Shown here piece after piece: positions 42,650-51,922 of a stretch of DNA of 64,000 nucleotides. The position numbers and the translations under genes were made by a program. Under the pieces are notes generated by a model. The model was not told the origin of the DNA. It did not search any database and worked only from the letters and a program-made list of their open reading frames with translations. The DNA is taken from positions 248,001 through 312,000 of the forward strand of contig NZ_PSTZ01000010.1 of assembly GCF_002931555.1 (NCBI RefSeq). The letters are read 5' to 3'. How positions within the stretch are numbered: position 1 is the stretch's first letter; every line of letters starts with the position of its first letter. Source of the DNA: Pseudoclavibacter sp. RFBB5. Lineage in GTDB: Bacteria; Actinomycetota; Actinomycetes; Actinomycetales; Microbacteriaceae.

Positions 42650-43912
42650 ATGAGCAACGGTCAGCTTTCGCCTCAGGATGCCTTCGTGCACGGTCAGCTC
42701 ATCAACCTGATCCGCTCAGGACGAGCGAACACCCGGCCAGCGCTCGTCCGGGCCACGGGGCTGAGCAGGCGAATCGTCTCCGAGTGCGTCAGCCAGGCCG
42801 TCGAGACGGGACTCGTCGATGACAGCGAGTTCGCCGTCGCGGACATCGGCCGCCCTTCACGTCTGCTCCGCTTTCGCTCCGAAGTCGGCGTCGTCTACGT
42901 CGGAGTCATCGAATCCTCGCAACTCTGGGCAGCAGTCGCCACGCTCTCCGGCAGCTTGGTCGACTCCATGCATCTGACGTGGGACGCAGCGGTCGGCCCG
43001 GTCGACACCTTGAACGCCCTCAAGCAGATGTTCGAGCAGCTCGCTGCACGAGGCCACGCCACCCCGTGGGCCATCGGCATCGGGGTCTCCGGCATCGTCG
43101 ACTTCCAACGCGGACGTCTCGTGTCGTCACCCCTGCTCACCGGTTGGACAGACTTCAGCATCCGCTCGTTCCTCCGACAGCACTACGACGCACCGGTGTG
43201 GGTCGAACGCGATGTGAACGTGATGGCGCTCGGCGAGTGGCACCTAGGCAGCCCCGCGACCGAGGACGACCTCATGTACGTGCTGGTCGACGAGGAAGTC
43301 GGCGCGGCGGTCGTGACGCAGGGACTGATCCACCGAGGCCGTTCCGGCGCCACGGGCGCTATCGGGCACATGCGGGTCACCGACGACCCATCTTTCCCGT
43401 GCAGGTGCGGGCGCACTGGCTGTCTCGACGCAGTCGTGGCCGGATGGAGCCTGGCCGAGCGCCTGTCGGCTCGCGCAATGGAGAGCGCCTTCCTCGCAGC
43501 ACGCATCCGGGGCAAAGAACTGCTGACGGCCGAGGACGTCGGCGATGCCGCGCGAGCGGGGGACCCGGTCGCGGCTGAAGAGGTCCGTGCACGCATAAGG
43601 TTCCTGGGCTCCGCCCTCGCTCCGCATGTGAACTTCGCCAACCCGGGGACGCTGGTCATCGGCGGAGGTCTGATCCGAATCGGCGACTGGACCGTCGATC
43701 TCCTCGAGCAGGCCCTCCGCGAAGGCCTGACGCCCGACGCCTTGGAGCCTCTCTCCATCAGAGCGGCATCGTTGGACTACCGGGAGGGCCTGGTGGGCAG
43801 CGCGATCCTCGCGGTCGAGCAGCTTTTCGCGGCGGACACGGTAGGCCTCTGGATCGATCAGGGCTCACCGGTCGGACGGGCAGCTTCGCTCCAGGATCTC
43901 CTCGCGGACTAG
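42650..43912 (+). CDS. ROK-family transcriptional regulator (second)
   Basis: A 420-residue protein with an N-terminal winged HTH (about 12-70; TRPALVRATGLSRRIVSECV) and a ROK domain with VWVERDVNVMALGEW, HRGRSGATGAIGHM and zinc motif CRCGRTGC (Cys251, Cys253, Cys258). GAGGA 9 nt before the ATG at 42650 fixes the start, although the frame is open from 42470. It is divergent from the importer/GH106 operon and convergent with the DUF1593 gene, so it probably controls one or both. It is clearly related to the first ROK protein in domain layout, but the two differ too much for a recent duplication. Confidence 0.9.
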   Translation: MSNGQLSPQDAFVHGQLINLIRSGRANTRPALVRATGLSRRIVSECVSQAVETGLVDDSEFAVADIGRPSRLLRFRSEVGVVYVGVIESSQLWAAVATLSGSLVDSMHLTWDAAVGPVDTLNALKQMFEQLAARGHATPWAIGIGVSGIVDFQRGRLVSSPLLTGWTDFSIRSFLRQHYDAPVWVERDVNVMALGEWHLGSPATEDDLMYVLVDEEVGAAVVTQGLIHRGRSGATGAIGHMRVTDDPSFPCRCGRTGCLDAVVAGWSLAERLSARAMESAFLAARIRGKELLTAEDVGDAARAGDPVAAEEVRARIRFLGSALAPHVNFANPGTLVIGGGLIRIGDWTVDLLEQALREGLTPDALEPLSIRAASLDYREGLVGSAILAVEQLFAADTVGLWIDQGSPVGRAASLQDLLAD

Positions 43913-45330
43913 CTCGCCGGCCCCGCGCCGACCGTCAGCACGAATCTGGCATAGCCGGTCAGAGCAGGAACACCGTCGTCGACAGCCTCGACGATGACGT
44001 GGATCTGCTCCCCTTGCACCGCGTCCGCCGCCACCCGCACCAGGCACTTGCCCGGCAGGACAACGATCTCGGAATCCGACCCTTGATCCTGGAAGGCCGT
44101 CACCGAGATGTCCCCGCCGTCCGGGTCGACGACCGTGAAATCCAGCTGGACACGTTCGCCTGGTCGCACAGCACGATCCAGCCCGGTCGCCGAGACGCGA
44201 GGCGCGTGATTGGCGTCCGCAGGGTCGGCGGTGACGGTCCAGCGCAGGCGAGCAGCGAAGTCCCTCTGGAATGCGCCGATCCACCGACCTGCGTCGCCGG
44301 CATCCGTGATCGGAGCCCCCGGCGTCCACGACACCGCCCCCGCGCTGTCCCATCGGTTGGGGTCATCGGCATGCGGAGTCTGCCTGCCGCCCCATCCCCC
44401 AAACGACGGATGCTCGGCATTCCGAAGTCCGTTGTCGATGTGCATCGCGAAGTTCGAGGAGTCGCCCTCCGAGATCCACGCGCCGGCATCGTGGAGCGGC
44501 GCCCAGAGCTGGTATCCACGAGCGACGAGGTCATCGGCGGAAGCACCTCGAACGCCGAAGTAGTCCTCCGGGTCGAAGCCGTCAGCCATCTGCTCGCCGT
44601 CACCCCAGACGCGGTAGGCCTTCCCGAGAGGTCCGACCGAGGACACGTGCTGGCGCATCCACTCCGCAGAGAGATACTCCGCAGCACCATCCGGCACGAC
44701 GTGCCATGCGAAATAGCCCCACGCCGTCGTCGCGACGTCCCGGAACTCGATCTCCGGCCAGACCGGCCGGATGTAGGCAGCGAAGGCGTCGTCCTGCTCT
44801 CCGAAGCTCGTGATCACCGTGCGCCCGACGACCAGAGCTCGGATCACCTCCCACTGGGAGGTGCCTCGATACTGCTCCTCGATGGACTTGAGCGCGCGGG
44901 CGATGGTGTTCATACCACCCCACGCCTGCGCGAAGATCTTGCCAGGCGCGTCACCCAGCAGCACGTCGCGGACCAGATCCGACCCGGCCGTGGGTTCCCG
45001 CATATCGCCGACCTCACCCACGTTCCCGACCGCGATCAGCGCACGGAGGCGCTCGGGGTCCGGATAGCGATCGTCGTGACGGACGAGGTTCTCGTGCACC
45101 TCCGCATACGCATCCACTGCCAGATCGATGTGCATCCGCGCACCCGGCGCTGGCCAGCGGTGAGGGGCGATACCTCGGGACTCGTCGCCCGCGTGATGGA
45201 CCTGGCTCGCCGAGTAGACCAGGGCGGCGATGTCGATCTCGTTGCTGTACAGCAGGAGTCGGAGCATCGAGTTCAGGTCGTCCAGCTCTGGATCGGTGGT
45301 GACGATGATGCGCGCTGGCGCTGTCGCCAT
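43909..45330 (-). CDS. DUF1593 (nucleoside hydrolase-like) protein
   Basis: A 473-residue protein. The N-terminal domain (about 5-310) starts IIVTTDPELDDLNSMLRLL, with an Asp cluster (13, 17, 18) like the calcium site of nucleoside hydrolases, and matches DUF1593; the C-terminal part (about 370-473) is an Ig/cadherin-like domain with VQLDFTVVDPDGGDISVTAF. Such proteins accompany plant cell-wall degradation genes and are sometimes called cellulose-binding, but the reaction is unknown. No signal peptide is seen. The start at 45330 has AGAGAGG upstream. Its stop shares the CTAG of the convergent ROK gene stop. Confidence 0.82.
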   Translation of the reverse strand: MATAPARIIVTTDPELDDLNSMLRLLLYSNEIDIAALVYSASQVHHAGDESRGIAPHRWPAPGARMHIDLAVDAYAEVHENLVRHDDRYPDPERLRALIAVGNVGEVGDMREPTAGSDLVRDVLLGDAPGKIFAQAWGGMNTIARALKSIEEQYRGTSQWEVIRALVVGRTVITSFGEQDDAFAAYIRPVWPEIEFRDVATTAWGYFAWHVVPDGAAEYLSAEWMRQHVSSVGPLGKAYRVWGDGEQMADGFDPEDYFGVRGASADDLVARGYQLWAPLHDAGAWISEGDSSNFAMHIDNGLRNAEHPSFGGWGGRQTPHADDPNRWDSAGAVSWTPGAPITDAGDAGRWIGAFQRDFAARLRWTVTADPADANHAPRVSATGLDRAVRPGERVQLDFTVVDPDGGDISVTAFQDQGSDSEIVVLPGKCLVRVAADAVQGEQIHVIVEAVDDGVPALTGYARFVLTVGAGPAS

Positions 45331-45380
45331 GGCTCGCCTCTCTGTTGCAATCGTGTTTGGGACCTGACGCGGGATCTGCG

Positions 45381-46364
45381 TCAGGTCTCGAAGGCATCCC
45401 GCCTGATGGCATCGAGGGTCTCGAACACACTGGTTGTGTCCTCGAGCGTGTGCGTGGGGTGCTCGAGGAGACCGGACATCGCAGCGTCGTTGGCCGCGCG
45501 GAGCATCGGCGTGTAGCCGTGTCCCTCGCGATCCACGGTGCAGTGACGCGCTCGTGGCCCCTCGGGGCCGTAGGAGTGGACCGTGAGGCTCGACGCGAAC
45601 CAGAAGCCTGGATCGATGTCGATCCAGCCCTGATCCCCGGAAATGGCCGCCGAAGAGCTGAGGAACTCCACCATGGAACTCGCCCCGTGCGCGAAGCGCC
45701 CGCCGTCGTACTCGAGCGTGAAGTGCTCGCTCAGGTCGTTGCTGTCCGCCCTGACCGTACCGTTGGCGTGCACGCGTTCCGGGGCGCCGAGCATCATGTG
45801 GCTCAGCGTGACGGGATAGATGCCCTGGTCGAGAAGCGCGCTGCCTCCCGGCTGCCAACGGCTTGAGCCATCCCGCGGGAAAGGCGCACCGAAGGATGCT
45901 TGCACGGCGCGGACCTGGCCGATCTCTCCTGACCTCACGATGTCGCCGACAAGCGCCATGAGCGGATTGAATTTCATCCACATGGCCTCCATGAGGAAGA
46001 GACCCTCGTCGCGGGCCAGTTCCGCGAGCTCACGAACCTCACGAGCATCGAGGCCCAGGGGCTTCTCGCACAGCACATGCTTGCCATGCAGCAACGCGCG
46101 CCTGGCCAGTTCGAAGTGCGTCACGTGAGGCGTGCAGAGGTACACGATGTCGATGTCCGACTCCAGCATCGCCGTGTAGTCGTCGAAGGGGTTCGGGATG
46201 TCGAAGTCGACCGCGAACCTCGTCGAACGCTCGATGCTTCTGGAGGCGACCGCCACGAGAGATGCGGACTCGACCAGATGAAGGTCATGCGCGATCTGCT
46301 TCGACACCGCGCCGGTGCCCGCTATGCCCCACCGGAGCGGTCGCCGCTCGTCTGCGCTATCCAT
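45381..46364 (-). CDS. Gfo/Idh/MocA-family sugar oxidoreductase
   Basis: A 327-residue protein with the Rossmann start WGIAGTGAVSKQIAHDL, the CTPHVTHFELARRALLHGKHVLCEKPLG block containing the family EKP motif, and the C-terminal alpha/beta domain starting near FGAPFP. It resembles the trans-1,2-dihydrobenzenediol/D-xylose dehydrogenase branch. It oxidises or reduces a sugar with NAD(P)H. The ATG lies within the last 8 nt of the GH35-like gene, so the two are coupled. The substrate is unknown. Confidence 0.9.
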   Translation of the reverse strand: MDSADERRPLRWGIAGTGAVSKQIAHDLHLVESASLVAVASRSIERSTRFAVDFDIPNPFDDYTAMLESDIDIVYLCTPHVTHFELARRALLHGKHVLCEKPLGLDAREVRELAELARDEGLFLMEAMWMKFNPLMALVGDIVRSGEIGQVRAVQASFGAPFPRDGSSRWQPGGSALLDQGIYPVTLSHMMLGAPERVHANGTVRADSNDLSEHFTLEYDGGRFAHGASSMVEFLSSSAAISGDQGWIDIDPGFWFASSLTVHSYGPEGPRARHCTVDREGHGYTPMLRAANDAAMSGLLEHPTHTLEDTTSVFETLDAIRRDAFET

Positions 46365-48000
46365 CAGTCGGATCCGCGAACTCCAGCAGCGTGATCCTCA
46401 CCGCTGTCACACCTGCCATGTCGAGCGTCACGAGACGCTCATCACCGTTCAGCAGACGTCCTCCAACCAACTCGCCCTCCTCCAGGCGGAGCTCCTGCAC
46501 GCTGGATATCTCGACCGTCGCCCCCTCACGCGAGAAATCGACGATCGCGCGCTGCCCGACAGCCAGGTACTCGAGCGGTCCCGTCTGCACGACGATGCCG
46601 AAGGGACGCGAGTCGGCGAAGGAGGGGGCGTGCGCGGTCGGGAGGTTCTCGTCCGGGAGCGATGGAAGTTCCGGGAGGCGAACGCCGACATCCAAGAGCA
46701 CATCGGCGAGCGTCTTCGGAGCACTCCGGACGACCACGGTGGTCGATCCGAACTGACCTGTTGCAGAGTCGACGCCCTGGTCGAGGGCGAACCCCATGAC
46801 CAGGCCGGCCCGGCGAGCATCGAGCAGTTGGGGTGCCATGCCGATGAGGTGCCGGAAGCCGGCGAACAGCTGACTCCCCGGACGGACGTCGTCGATCCCG
46901 AACGCGTGATACCCGATCGCGTCGAACGAGCCGAAGGCACGGAATGCATCGCCCGTGATGACGCGGGCCTCCGGCACGAAGAGCGGGTTGTCCTCGGAGG
47001 CGTACTCGCGCATAACGGATTCACTGTCTGGCGTGTAGATGTCCGGTGCGAGGAAGTCGAGGTGCGGTGCAGCCGCCCGCCAGACGCCACCCATCCGGGC
47101 CGTGGGGCCACCGCTCGGGTACTGACCCGGGAGGTCCTGTCCCGGCTGAGGCCCAAGCCAGGCATTGGCGTAGGCGGGCAGGCCCTTGATGGACTTGCCC
47201 CGCTTGGCGAGTTCCCCGAGGTAGCTGGCGAAGCCCCACGCCATGAACACCTCGTCGGCGACGAGATTCTCGTCGCCCCAGCGATCCTGCCAGGATGCTC
47301 CGGCCGCTCCGGGGGCTCGGAACAGCTCCACGATGTCGTCGTGGAACCCTTCGGGGTGACGTCCCACGGCTTCCAGGAGAGCCGCCGGCACCGGCGACTG
47401 CCACGCGTCCTCGGCTACCGCAGCGCGGTCGCGGCTGACGCCGAGGAGTCCGACCTCATTCTCCACCTGCATGATGATGACGGTGTGCTGCTCGTCGACG
47501 AGGGCAATGTGTCGCATGAGCGCCTCGTACGCCCTTGCATCTGCCTCCCTCAACCGAGGCGAGAAGACTGACAGCGTCGGTTTCGGCATCGAGCCGGGGT
47601 AGGTGAGCGGGGCTCTCATCGGCGAAGGCCCGCGGTCCGCACGCTCGAACCGGGAGGGGTCGCGGCGAACCCAGCTCGGCGCGTAGGTCGAGGTGGCGTT
47701 CTTGAACGCGCCGAACCAGATGAGCACAAGGCGGATGCCCGCCGCGCGCGCGCCTTCCAGGAGGGCGTCGACGACGCTGAAGTCGAAATCGCCCTCGCTC
47801 GGCTCCACCTGGTCCCAGGCGACTGGCGCGACGACCGAGTTGATCCCCGACTCTGCGAGAGCGGCCCAGACCTTCTCCATGTGGACGGGATCGGAAGCAC
47901 TGGAGTTGCGCAGCTCTCCGCCGACGCAGAGGAACGGCGCCCCGTCCACGATCAACTCTGCGTGCTTGCCTGAACGTGTGAGGTGTGGAAGCTCGAACAT
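46357..48000 (-). CDS. GH35-like beta-galactosidase (DUF5597-type)
   Basis: A 547-residue intracellular enzyme. The TIM barrel has VAPVAWDQVEPSEGDFDF, the acid/base motif QVENEVG (Glu180 and Glu182, Glu180 being the likely acid/base) and the candidate nucleophile in LFVPEARV; the C-terminal 130 residues form a beta domain. This matches GH35-like proteins with a DUF5597 C-terminus, seen in bacterial beta-galactosidase-type enzymes. AAGGAG 6 nt before the ATG supports the start. It is first of a three-gene operon with the oxidoreductase and DUF1593 protein. Confidence 0.85.
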   Translation of the reverse strand: MFELPHLTRSGKHAELIVDGAPFLCVGGELRNSSASDPVHMEKVWAALAESGINSVVAPVAWDQVEPSEGDFDFSVVDALLEGARAAGIRLVLIWFGAFKNATSTYAPSWVRRDPSRFERADRGPSPMRAPLTYPGSMPKPTLSVFSPRLREADARAYEALMRHIALVDEQHTVIIMQVENEVGLLGVSRDRAAVAEDAWQSPVPAALLEAVGRHPEGFHDDIVELFRAPGAAGASWQDRWGDENLVADEVFMAWGFASYLGELAKRGKSIKGLPAYANAWLGPQPGQDLPGQYPSGGPTARMGGVWRAAAPHLDFLAPDIYTPDSESVMREYASEDNPLFVPEARVITGDAFRAFGSFDAIGYHAFGIDDVRPGSQLFAGFRHLIGMAPQLLDARRAGLVMGFALDQGVDSATGQFGSTTVVVRSAPKTLADVLLDVGVRLPELPSLPDENLPTAHAPSFADSRPFGIVVQTGPLEYLAVGQRAIVDFSREGATVEISSVQELRLEEGELVGGRLLNGDERLVTLDMAGVTAVRITLLEFADPTDG

Positions 48001-48116
48001 GGGATCTCCTTGGGTTTTCGTGAGCGGTGCGACAGTGCACGGTGATGCGGTGGAGGGCGGAACGTGCGGACGTTCGGCGCCGATGAGTCTGCTGGTGGGG
48101 CGGTCCTGCGCGGCGG

Positions 48117-49127
48117 TTAGTCCTGTTTCGTCGAGAAGGCCGAGTCGAACGCGGCCTCCGACGGGCGGTACGTGGAGAGCTTGCGCACGAACCCCAACGC
48201 CTCAGGAGCACCCACGAGACGGTCCATGCCGGCGTCCTCCCACTCCACCGACAACGGCCCCTCGTAGCCGATCGCGTTCAGCATGCGGAAGCAGTCCTCC
48301 CACGGCACATCCCCGTGCCCGGTCGAGATGAAGTCCCAACCCCGCCTCGGGTCAGCCCAGGGCAGGTGCGACGACAGGCGCCCGTTCCGGCCATTGCTGA
48401 GGCGCTTCTTCGTGTCCTTGCAGTGCACGTGATAGATGCGGTCCTGGAAGTCCCACAAGAACCCGACCGGGTCGATGTCCTGCCACACCATGTGCGAGGG
48501 ATCCCAGTTCAACCCGAACGACTCCCGGTGCCCGATCGCCTCCAACGCGCGCTTCGTGGTCCAGTAGTCGTACGCGATCTCGGACGGGTGCACCTCGTGC
48601 GCGAACCGAACCCCGACCTCCTCGAACACGTCCAGGATCGGGTTCCACCTGTCCGCGAAGTCCTGATAGCCGGCATCCACCATCGCCTCCGTGGCGGGAG
48701 GGAACATCGCCACGTACTTCCAGATGCTCGACCCCGTGAACCCGGTGACGGTCTTCACGCCGAGCGCCGCCGCGAGACGGGCCGTGTTCTTCAGCTCCTC
48801 CGCCGCACGCTGCCGCACGCCCTCCGGGTCGCCGTCACCCCACACTCGGTCGGAGACGATGTCGCGGTGCCGCTGGTCGATCGGGTCGTCACACACCACC
48901 TGCCCCTTGAGGTGGTTCGAGATCGTCCACACCTTCAGACCATTGCGCTCGAGAATGTCGAGCTTGCCCTGGACGTACTCGGCGTCATCCCACCGCCACG
49001 GATCCAGGTGATCACCCCAGCAGGCGATCTCGAGACCGTCATACCCCCACTCCCCCGCAAGGCGCGCAACCTCCTCGAACGGCAGATCGGCCCACTGACC
49101 GGTGAACAACGTGACAGGACGAGACAT
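48117..49127 (-). CDS. sugar phosphate isomerase/epimerase-family TIM-barrel protein
   Basis: A 336-residue xylose isomerase-like TIM barrel. Likely metal ligands are in [26 protein letters not shown] and [10 protein letters not shown], giving the usual Glu/Asp/His/Glu set. Such enzymes isomerise or epimerise sugars or act on 3-keto-sugars. It is the last gene of the C-glycoside operon (after a 45-nt gap from the Gfo/Idh/MocA gene) and may process the sugar released by the deglycosidase; that role is inference. GAGGAG 4 nt before the ATG supports the start. Confidence 0.88.
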   Translation of the reverse strand: MSRPVTLFTGQWADLPFEEVARLAGEWGYDGLEIACWGDHLDPWRWDDAEYVQGKLDILERNGLKVWTISNHLKGQVVCDDPIDQRHRDIVSDRVWGDGDPEGVRQRAAEELKNTARLAAALGVKTVTGFTGSSIWKYVAMFPPATEAMVDAGYQDFADRWNPILDVFEEVGVRFAHEVHPSEIAYDYWTTKRALEAIGHRESFGLNWDPSHMVWQDIDPVGFLWDFQDRIYHVHCKDTKKRLSNGRNGRLSSHLPWADPRRGWDFISTGHGDVPWEDCFRMLNAIGYEGPLSVEWEDAGMDRLVGAPEALGFVRKLSTYRPSEAAFDSAFSTKQD

Positions 49128-49172
49128 GCTTCTCCTCTTAGCTGGCGTTCTCGAATGCTGAAGCCGCGCTGC

Positions 49173-50327
49173 TCAGACAGCGACGGCGGACCGGGTCTCG
49201 ACCCACGCGCTCTCCGCGGCCGAGCTGCGCTCGACGGCGTCGAGCACTCGCTGCACGCTGAGCCCCTCTTCGAAGCTCGAGTGCAACGGGGTGCCGTCTG
49301 CGATGGCGGTGATGAGGTCGACAACCTGGTGCGTGAAGCCGTGCTCGTAGCCGAGCATGTGGCCGGCCGGCCACCAGGCCGAGACGTAGGGATGGACTGG
49401 CTCGGTCACGAGGATCTGCGCGAACCCCTGCGCCCGACTGTCCGCCGTGCGGTCGTAGTACTGCAGCGAGTTGAGATCCTCGAAGTTCCACGCGAGAGCG
49501 CCGAACTCGCCGGAGACCTCGATGGCGAGCGCGTTCTTGCGGCCCGTCGCGAAGCGGCTCGCGTCGAACGAGGCGAGCGCCCCGCCCGAGAGCCGCCCGG
49601 TGAAGATCGCGATGTCGTCGACCGTCACGGACCCAGTGCCCGAGCCGTCGGCGAGCGGCCGCTCAGTGATGATCGTGTCGATCGTGCCGGAGACCCGCTC
49701 GATGTTCTGGCCTGTGACGAACTGCGTGAGATCGATGGCGTGCGCCCCGATGTCGCCGAGCGCACCCGAACCCGCGAACTCCTTCTGCAGGCGCCACGAG
49801 AGCGCCGCATCCGGGTCGACGAGCCAGTCCTGCTGGTACGAGGCACGCACCCGGTGGATGCGGCCGATCCTGCCCTCGGCGATCAGGTCGCGCAGCAGGG
49901 TCACGGCTGGCACGCGACGGTAGGTGAACCCGACCATCGACTTCACGCCGTGCTCTGCCGCGCGAGCGGCCGCATCCGCCATCGACTCGCCCTCTGCGAC
50001 CGTGTTGGAGAGCGGCTTCTCGACGATGACGTGCTTGCCCGCCTCGAGCGCCGCGATGGCGATCTGTGCGTGCGAGTCACCTGGCGTGACGATGTCGACG
50101 ATGTCGATGTCGTCTCGCCCGATGACCTCACGCCAGTCGGTGGCCGACTCCTGCCAGCCCCACTGCCTCGCGGCCTCCGCGACGGCCTCACCGTTGCGCC
50201 CGACCACAACCGCCATCTCGACCTCGGCTGGCAGGCCGAAGACGCGAGGCGCCTGCCGCCAGCCGACCGAGTGAGCGGCTCCCATGAAGCCGTAGCCGAT
50301 CATGGCGACTCGAAGGGGCTTGGTCAT
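49173..50327 (-). CDS. Gfo/Idh/MocA-family oxidoreductase
   Basis: A 384-residue protein. N-terminal Rossmann VAMIGYGFMGAAHSVGWRQ, the IVDIVTPGDSHAQIAIAALEAGKHVIVEKPL block (EKP motif), and the C-terminal fold with GDIGAHAIDLTQFV. It oxidises or reduces a sugar or a keto-sugar. I choose the ATG at 50327, where the conserved MTKPLRVAMIG begins; a start at 50363 adds 12 residues. It lies 69 nt downstream of the deglycosidase alpha gene and probably acts on the 3-keto-sugar product. Known C-glycoside clusters in related actinobacteria often carry such a gene, as I recall. Confidence 0.9.
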   Translation of the reverse strand: MTKPLRVAMIGYGFMGAAHSVGWRQAPRVFGLPAEVEMAVVVGRNGEAVAEAARQWGWQESATDWREVIGRDDIDIVDIVTPGDSHAQIAIAALEAGKHVIVEKPLSNTVAEGESMADAAARAAEHGVKSMVGFTYRRVPAVTLLRDLIAEGRIGRIHRVRASYQQDWLVDPDAALSWRLQKEFAGSGALGDIGAHAIDLTQFVTGQNIERVSGTIDTIITERPLADGSGTGSVTVDDIAIFTGRLSGGALASFDASRFATGRKNALAIEVSGEFGALAWNFEDLNSLQYYDRTADSRAQGFAQILVTEPVHPYVSAWWPAGHMLGYEHGFTHQVVDLITAIADGTPLHSSFEEGLSVQRVLDAVERSSAAESAWVETRSAVAV

Positions 50328-50396
50328 AGGAGCTTCGCTTCTCTCTGCGGGATGGTCGATCATGGTCGGTCTTCTTGCGGTGCGGACGCGTGCAGG

Positions 50397-51500
50397 TCAG
50401 CGGCGAACCGGCAACGCGTGGTGCGCTGCGAGCACTCGCCGCGCTTCAGCTGGGTCGGTGATCATCCGCGATCCCGCATCAGCAGCGGCGGAGCGCTGAA
50501 CGGCCTGCTCGTCGCGCACGATGTCGAACGCGCTCTGCCAGTGGTTCCAGTGCCATCCCTCGTATTCGCTCGAGACGGCGCCCGAGTAGCCCTGCTCGAC
50601 AAGCAGTGCGATGAGCTCGCGCACGGGAACCGAGGGTTCCTCGCCGTGCTCGTCGATGCCGAAGAACTTGCCGTGCACGTGCTTGACCCACGGCATGATC
50701 TCGAGCCAGTCCTCGACGCGGGCCGGACCGAAGAGACCGGTGCCGTTGATGGCGAAGTCGATGCCGAAGTCGGGGCGGCCGTGCTTGGCGGCGAGGCCGA
50801 TGAACGAGCCGAAGCGCTTGCCGTGCACGCCCTGGTCGGCCGGCGGGCCTTCCGCGTAGTAGCCGTCCCACAGCTCGACGAGCTCGGCGAGCAGCTCTTC
50901 AGAGGCACCGCGGCGGCGGTAGGCCTCGACGGCGGATGGGGCGAACGCCTTGGTGGTGGCGCCCCAGTCGGCGGTGAAGCCGAGGAACGGGGAGCCGACC
51001 TGCTCGAAGCGGTCGCGCAGCGCGAGGATGCGCGGGTGCGACGCGTACTGGTCAGCATGGACCTCGAGCGCGAGGGTCACGCCGTGCTTCTCGGCGATCG
51101 GCGCGAGCTGCTCCATCGAGTCCGGCGTGATCGAGATCTGCACGCGGGCGACGGGGAAGCCGAGCTTGGCAGCAGCCTCGATCTGCCGCGTCATGTACTC
51201 GACGAGCTCGTCCTGCGACAGCAGGCGGTCGCGGTGGATGCCGATGTCGGCGTTGACCGCGAGCGAGGTGCGCACGAGGTCGAGCTCCTCGACGAGGTCC
51301 GAGAACTGACCGGCGAACTCATCCGTCACGTGCGGGAAGCCGCGAACGCTCGAGAACCCGATCATCTCGATTCCCGGCCCGAAACCGTCAGCCGCTACCT
51401 TGCGGATGAGCCCCTCGAGGTCGTACTCGCGTCCGTGGAACGCGCGGGTGAAGCTGTAGAGGGTGACCCCCTGGATGGGGGTGCCGAGCTCGCCGGTCAT
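50397..51500 (-). CDS. C-glycoside deglycosidase alpha subunit-like TIM-barrel protein
   Basis: A 367-residue xylose isomerase-like TIM barrel. Candidate metal ligands are Glu146 (ALEVHAD), Asp178 (FTADWG), His276 (HVHGKFF) and Glu312 (SSEYEG). The next gene upstream encodes a beta-subunit-like protein and overlaps this start as ATGA, which is the arrangement of the two-subunit C-glycoside deglycosidases described in Microbacterium, Arthrobacter and gut Eubacterium. These cleave the carbon-carbon bond of a 3-keto-C-glycoside, giving the aglycone and an unsaturated keto-sugar. The assignment rests on the partner gene and the 3-oxidase gene as much as on the sequence. Confidence 0.8.
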   Translation of the reverse strand: MTGELGTPIQGVTLYSFTRAFHGREYDLEGLIRKVAADGFGPGIEMIGFSSVRGFPHVTDEFAGQFSDLVEELDLVRTSLAVNADIGIHRDRLLSQDELVEYMTRQIEAAAKLGFPVARVQISITPDSMEQLAPIAEKHGVTLALEVHADQYASHPRILALRDRFEQVGSPFLGFTADWGATTKAFAPSAVEAYRRRGASEELLAELVELWDGYYAEGPPADQGVHGKRFGSFIGLAAKHGRPDFGIDFAINGTGLFGPARVEDWLEIMPWVKHVHGKFFGIDEHGEEPSVPVRELIALLVEQGYSGAVSSEYEGWHWNHWQSAFDIVRDEQAVQRSAAADAGSRMITDPAEARRVLAAHHALPVRR

Positions 51501-51892
51501 GCGGAAACCGCCTTCATCGTCTTGGAGCTGTGTTCTTCGATGCGGAGCACCCCGTGGTCAGACACGATGTACGGGATGTACAGGCTCAGGTCGACGTCGA
51601 CGGTGTGCTCTTCATCGCCGGCGGTGATCGGGATGTCACCTTCGACGACAACCGAGTCGGTCGGGAACCACCATTCGCTGCTGTCGCCAGCGAGTTCGTC
51701 GGGCGCATACGTCTTCCCGTTCATGGTCCAGCGCAGCGACTCCAGCGAGGCGGCAACGCCGTCGACGGACAGGCCGAACTCGGAGATGCAGGATGCGGGA
51801 AGCGCGCGGTACCAGGGCAGACGCACCTCGACAGAGGTGCGTGCCCCGTTCGTCTTGAGTGTGTCTCGTTCAATCATCCGATCAGGAATCAT
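51497..51892 (-). CDS. C-glycoside deglycosidase beta subunit-like protein (DUF6379)
   Basis: A 131-residue all-beta protein (many alternating hydrophobic strands: TSVEVRLPWYRALP, VSVDGVAASLESLRW-like segments, HTVDVDLSLYIPYI). Size, strand pattern and the motif LPWYRALPASCISEF match the small beta subunit of C-glycoside deglycosidases, which caps the alpha-subunit barrel and completes the active site. GGAGG 5 nt before the ATG gives a strong start. Its stop overlaps the alpha start. It follows the 3-oxidase gene after 30 nt. On its own such a small protein would be called hypothetical; the neighbourhood makes the call firm. Confidence 0.8.
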   Translation of the reverse strand: MIPDRMIERDTLKTNGARTSVEVRLPWYRALPASCISEFGLSVDGVAASLESLRWTMNGKTYAPDELAGDSSEWWFPTDSVVVEGDIPITAGDEEHTVDVDLSLYIPYIVSDHGVLRIEEHSSKTMKAVSA

Positions 51893-51922
51893 GGTGGCCT
51901 CCTAGCCAGTTGTCAGTCATGG

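Noticed and set aside
48315-51905. Open frame of 1196 codons on the plus strand
   Set aside because: It lies opposite five well-supported genes of the C-glycoside operon. The residue mix (Arg, Val, Asp, Leu, His rich) is the usual mirror of high-GC coding DNA and shows no family motif.
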